This document shows positions 4,420 to 7,489 of a stretch of DNA of 7,489 bases, piece after piece. A program made the translations under genes and the position numbers. Each line of letters starts with the position of its first letter. Positions within the stretch are counted from its first letter, which is position 1. This DNA comes from Clostridia bacterium. GTDB lineage: Bacteria > Bacillota > Clostridia > Oscillospirales > Butyricicoccaceae. The stretch spans positions 1-7,489 of the forward strand of contig JAFQVZ010000204.1 of the NCBI GenBank assembly GCA_017407765.1. Reading direction: 5' to 3'. The notes beneath the pieces were generated by a model that worked only from the letters and a program-made list of their open reading frames with translations, did not search any database and was not told the origin of the DNA.

Positions 4420-7400
4420 TTATTCTTCGTTCAGCATTCTCTTTGCCGTTGTCAGCATCAGCTTGATGCGGTTGAGCTGGTTGACCTCCGATGCACCGGG
4501 GTCATAGTCGACGGCGATGATATTCGCCCTCGGATAGCTCTTCTTGAGGGCCCTGATAACGCCCTTGCCCAAAACATGGTTGGGCAGGCAGGCAAAGGGC
4601 TGGATGCAGACGATGTTGTCGACGCTCTCGGTCAGCAGCTCGGCCATCTCGCCGGTGAGGAACCATCCCTCGCCGTACTGGTTGCCCAGCGAAAGGATGG
4701 GCCTTGCAAGGTCGGCCACCTTCTCGATGCTGAGGGGTGCATCAAAGCGGCGGCTGCGCTTAAGGGCATCAAGAGCAGGCTTGCGTATCCTGCGTATAGC
4801 GCCTACTCCGGCATGAGCCACCGCCGAGGCAGTCCAGCTGTCGCCGAGGAACTCGTGGCGGTATTCGCCGTTATATACGCAGTAGTTCATAAAGTCCATC
4901 AGGTCGGGCACCACCGCTTCGGCCCCCTCCTTCTCGAGGAGGTCCACAAGATGGTTGTTGGCAAGAGGCATATACTTTACAAGGATCTCGCCCACGATGC
5001 CGACCCTCGGCTTCTTCATATCCTCGTTTATGGGGAAGGAATCGAAATCCTCCACCAGCGCACGGCAGACCTCGGGATAGCTCATTCTGGAATACTCGTT
5101 TATGATCGAGTCGACACACAGCGCCTCCCACTTCTTATGAAGCTCGTTTGCCGAACCGGGCGTGACCTCGTAGGGGCGCACCCTGTAGAGGCAGCGCATG
5201 AGCAGGTCGCCGTAAACAACGCCCTTGGCGGCATCCAGCAGCAGCTTATAGGGGATCTTGAAGCCTTCGTTCTTCTCCATGCCGTTGGCATTGAGTGAAA
5301 TTACCGGGATATGCGACATACCCACCTTGTCCAAAGCCCTGCGGATAAATCCGACATAGTTGCTGGCGCGGCAGCAGCCACCCGTCTGAGTCATGATAAC
5401 GGCAAGGCGGTCGGTGTCGTATCTGCCCGAAAGAACGGCCTCCATGATCTGACCTACCACCGTTATCGAGGGGAAGCAGGCATCGTTGTTGACAAACCTC
5501 AGTCCCACATCGATGGCGGTGCGGCTGTCGTTGTCGAGGACCTCCATATTAAAGCCGTACTTCTTAAATACAGGCTCAAGAATATTGAAGTGGATGGGGC
5601 TCATCTGAGGCGTAAGGATAGTGTAGCCGTCGGTGAACATCTTTCGTGTGAACTCGGTGCGCTTATATACCGAGGGTGCGGGGCCGACTCCTGCGCCCTG
5701 CTTCTTTTTCTGATCCATGGCTGCGATAAGGCTGCGCAGGCGTATCCTTGCCGCACCGAGGTTATTGACCTCGTCTATCTTAAGGACAGTATACATCCTG
5801 CCCGAAGACCTGAGGATGTCGGCCACCTGATCGGTGGTGACGGCATCAAGGCCGCAGCCAAAGGAATTGAGCTGGATAAGCTCGAGGTCGCTTCTTCGGC
5901 TTACCATCTCAGCCGCAGTATAGAGCCTCGAATGATAGACCCACTGGTCGGTGACGCGCATGGGGCGCTGGGGATCGAAGGTAATGGGCAGGCTGTCTTC
6001 GGTGAAAACGGTGAGGCCGTAGGAGGCGATCATATCGGGGATGCCGTGGTTGATCTCGGGGTCGAGGTGATAGGGCCTGCCGGCGAGGACGATGCCGCGG
6101 CCTCCCCTCTTCTCCATCTCTTCCAGCAGGCGCTTGCCTTCGGCCCTGATGTCGGATTTGGTCCTCAGCTGCTCGTTCCATGCCTCGCGGACGGCCTTTC
6201 TGACCTCCTTCTCGGGGATGTTCCACTCCTGCGCGCACAGGGCGGCAAGGCGGCCCTCTGCCGCCTTCTCGCTGGCAAAGGAGATGAAGGGACGGACATA
6301 CTTAATATCGCCGTCGGCGATCTCTTCGATGTTGTTCTTGAGGTTTTCGGGATAGGAGATAACGATGGGGCAGTTATAGTTGTTCTGAGCGCCCGGAGTC
6401 TCCTTATGCTCGTAGAATACGCAGGGGTGGAAGATGGTCTTTACTCCCTGCCTGATGAGCCACTGGACATGGCCATGGGAAAGCTTGGCAGGATAGCATT
6501 CGCTCTCAGAGGGGATCGATTCCATGCCCAGCTCGTAGATTCCTCGGTCGGAAAGGGGCGAAAGGACCGTCTTAAAGCCCAGCTCCTTGAAGAAGGTGGC
6601 CCAGAAGGGATAGTTCTCATACATATTGAGCACCCTCGGCAGGCCTATCACTCCGCGCGTGGGGTTCTCGAGCACCTCGCGGTCAAATATGCGCCTGAGC
6701 TTATACTCCACCATATTGGGAGCACGGGAGGTCAGGTCGGCTCCCGCGCCGCGCTCGCAGCGGTTGCCGGTGATGTGCCTGCGGCCGCCGGGGAAGATGT
6801 TGACGGTCAGCATGCAGTTGTTCGAGCAGCGGCCGCATCTCACCGAAGTGGTTTTGTATTCAAGCTTCTCGATCTCCTCGGTCGAGAGCATTGTGGTATC
6901 CCGGCCTTCCCAGCGCTCGCGGGCGATGAGAGCCGCGCCGAATGCGCCCATAATGCCCGAAATATCGGGGCAGACGACATTTACACCTGCAATATTCTCG
7001 AAGGCGCGGAGAACGGCATTGTTATAGAATGTGCCGCCCTGAACGACGATATGCCTGCCCAGCTCGGCAGCATCGGTCAGCTTGATGACCTTGAAGAGGG
7101 CATTTTTGATGACCGAGCAGGCAAGGCCGGCCGAGATATCGGCAACGGTAGCCCCCTCCTTCTGAGCCTGCTTTACATTGGAGTTCATAAATACGGTGCA
7201 GCGCGTGCCCAGGTCGACGGGATTCTTTGCAAACAGAGCCTCTTTGGCAAACTCAGCCGCCGTATATCCCAGCGATGCCGCGAAGTTCTCGATAAAGGAG
7301 CCGCAGCCCGACGAGCAGGCTTCATTGAGCATGATATCATCGACGGCGCCGTCGCGCAGCCTGATGCACTTCATATCCTGTCCGCCGATGTCGAGAACAC

Positions 7401-7489
7401 AGTCGACCTCCGGATCAAAGAAGGCAGCGGCACGGCAGTGGGCTATGGTCTCGACCTCGCCGTCATCAAGGCCGAAGGCTGTTTTGAGC
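4420..7489 (-). CDS. Acyl-CoA dehydratase activase fused to DUF2229 and dehydratase-like domains (N-terminus outside window)
   Basis: The frame is open to the window edge, so 1,022 residues are visible and the start is missing; the ATG at 7372-7374 is internal, because the preceding residues read VLDIGGQDMK, an ASKHA phosphate loop. Next comes a BadF/BcrA/HgdC-type ATPase half with the bridging-cluster cysteines, ACSSGCG (Cys codon 7315-7317) and RCTVF (7198-7200), and the GGTFYN and GAFGAAL turns. A CxxCxxxC motif with a fourth Cys (first codon 6835-6837) follows. DUF2229 comes next (GLPRVLNMYENYPFW, FHPCVFYEH), then dehydratase-like domains with GRPYHLDPEINHG, SFGCGLDAV, NDACFPS, TQTGGCC and PFACLPNH. 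Family members couple ATP hydrolysis to low-potential electron transfer into a [4Fe-4S] dehydratase or double-cubane protein. Giant fusions of about 1,400 residues occur widely in anaerobes with unknown substrates. Cytosolic and oxygen-sensitive by inference. Confidence 0.96.
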   Translation of the reverse strand, partial: LKTAFGLDDGEVETIAHCRAAAFFDPEVDCVLDIGGQDMKCIRLRDGAVDDIMLNEACSSGCGSFIENFAASLGYTAAEFAKEALFAKNPVDLGTRCTVFMNSNVKQAQKEGATVADISAGLACSVIKNALFKVIKLTDAAELGRHIVVQGGTFYNNAVLRAFENIAGVNVVCPDISGIMGAFGAALIARERWEGRDTTMLSTEEIEKLEYKTTSVRCGRCSNNCMLTVNIFPGGRRHITGNRCERGAGADLTSRAPNMVEYKLRRIFDREVLENPTRGVIGLPRVLNMYENYPFWATFFKELGFKTVLSPLSDRGIYELGMESIPSESECYPAKLSHGHVQWLIRQGVKTIFHPCVFYEHKETPGAQNNYNCPIVISYPENLKNNIEEIADGDIKYVRPFISFASEKAAEGRLAALCAQEWNIPEKEVRKAVREAWNEQLRTKSDIRAEGKRLLEEMEKRGGRGIVLAGRPYHLDPEINHGIPDMIASYGLTVFTEDSLPITFDPQRPMRVTDQWVYHSRLYTAAEMVSRRSDLELIQLNSFGCGLDAVTTDQVADILRSSGRMYTVLKIDEVNNLGAARIRLRSLIAAMDQKKKQGAGVGPAPSVYKRTEFTRKMFTDGYTILTPQMSPIHFNILEPVFKKYGFNMEVLDNDSRTAIDVGLRFVNNDACFPSITVVGQIMEAVLSGRYDTDRLAVIMTQTGGCCRASNYVGFIRRALDKVGMSHIPVISLNANGMEKNEGFKIPYKLLLDAAKGVVYGDLLMRCLYRVRPYEVTPGSANELHKKWEALCVDSIINEYSRMSYPEVCRALVEDFDSFPINEDMKKPRVGIVGEILVKYMPLANNHLVDLLEKEGAEAVVPDLMDFMNYCVYNGEYRHEFLGDSWTASAVAHAGVGAIRRIRKPALDALKRSRRFDAPLSIEKVADLARPILSLGNQYGEGWFLTGEMAELLTESVDNIVCIQPFACLPNHVLGKGVIRALKKSYPRANIIAVDYDPGASEVNQLNRIKLMLTTAKRMLNEE

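Noticed and set aside
4576..5298. Plus-strand ORF of 240 codons inside the activase-fusion gene
   Set aside because: It is antisense to a region full of conserved dehydratase-like motifs, and no start signal supports it.
7372..7374. ATG as the start of the activase-fusion protein
   Set aside because: The frame is open upstream to the window edge and encodes the conserved DIGGQDMK phosphate loop across this Met, so the true start lies outside.

Overview
The window reads as chromosomal DNA of a fairly GC-rich anaerobic Firmicute, most likely a gut Clostridia/Oscillospiraceae-type organism. The evidence is strong AGGAGG ribosome sites, GC-ending codons in four of the five genes, low-GC promoters, a large oxygen-sensitive-type CoA-dehydratase activase fusion, and a hairpin-rich intergenic repeat of the kind I recall from such genomes. 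The taxonomic call is inference.

Layout, left to right. Positions 1-105 hold two tandem hairpin-pair repeat units, followed at 106-140 by five imperfect heptamers that run into the stop codon of a minus-strand class I/II aminotransferase (134-1312). A compact divergent promoter region (1350-1419) separates it from a small plus-strand PH-domain-like gene (1457-1861), which ends in a strong intrinsic terminator. The next promoter sits in the tail of that terminator and drives a plus-strand M20-family metallopeptidase (1987-3234). A UUCG-capped bidirectional terminator (3250-3273) lies between this gene and a convergent minus-strand gene.

That convergent gene (3410-4111, TTG start) encodes an unrecognised secreted or membrane-anchored protein and is visibly more AT-rich than its neighbours. 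Its frame appears broken at an A5 run (3413-3417 on the plus strand). A -1 shift there opens 45 further codons, ending at 3276, directly beside the shared terminator. Its 5' region (4112-4277) holds a near-consensus promoter inside a nested inverted repeat and a possible 21-codon leader ORF.

The right third is the C-terminal 1,022 residues of a giant minus-strand protein (stop at 4420, start beyond the window). It fuses a BadF/BcrA/HgdC-type ATPase activase to DUF2229 and 2-hydroxyacyl-CoA dehydratase-like, cysteine-rich domains.

The genes do not form one operon: each has its own promoter or terminator and orientations alternate. The aminotransferase, peptidase and activase fusion would all fit amino-acid/peptide fermentation, but that link is circumstantial. 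The best candidate for something undescribed is the activase fusion, whose substrate is unknown, followed by the AT-rich frameshifted gene with its elaborate 5' region. No RNA genes, insertion-sequence transposases or CRISPR arrays were seen.
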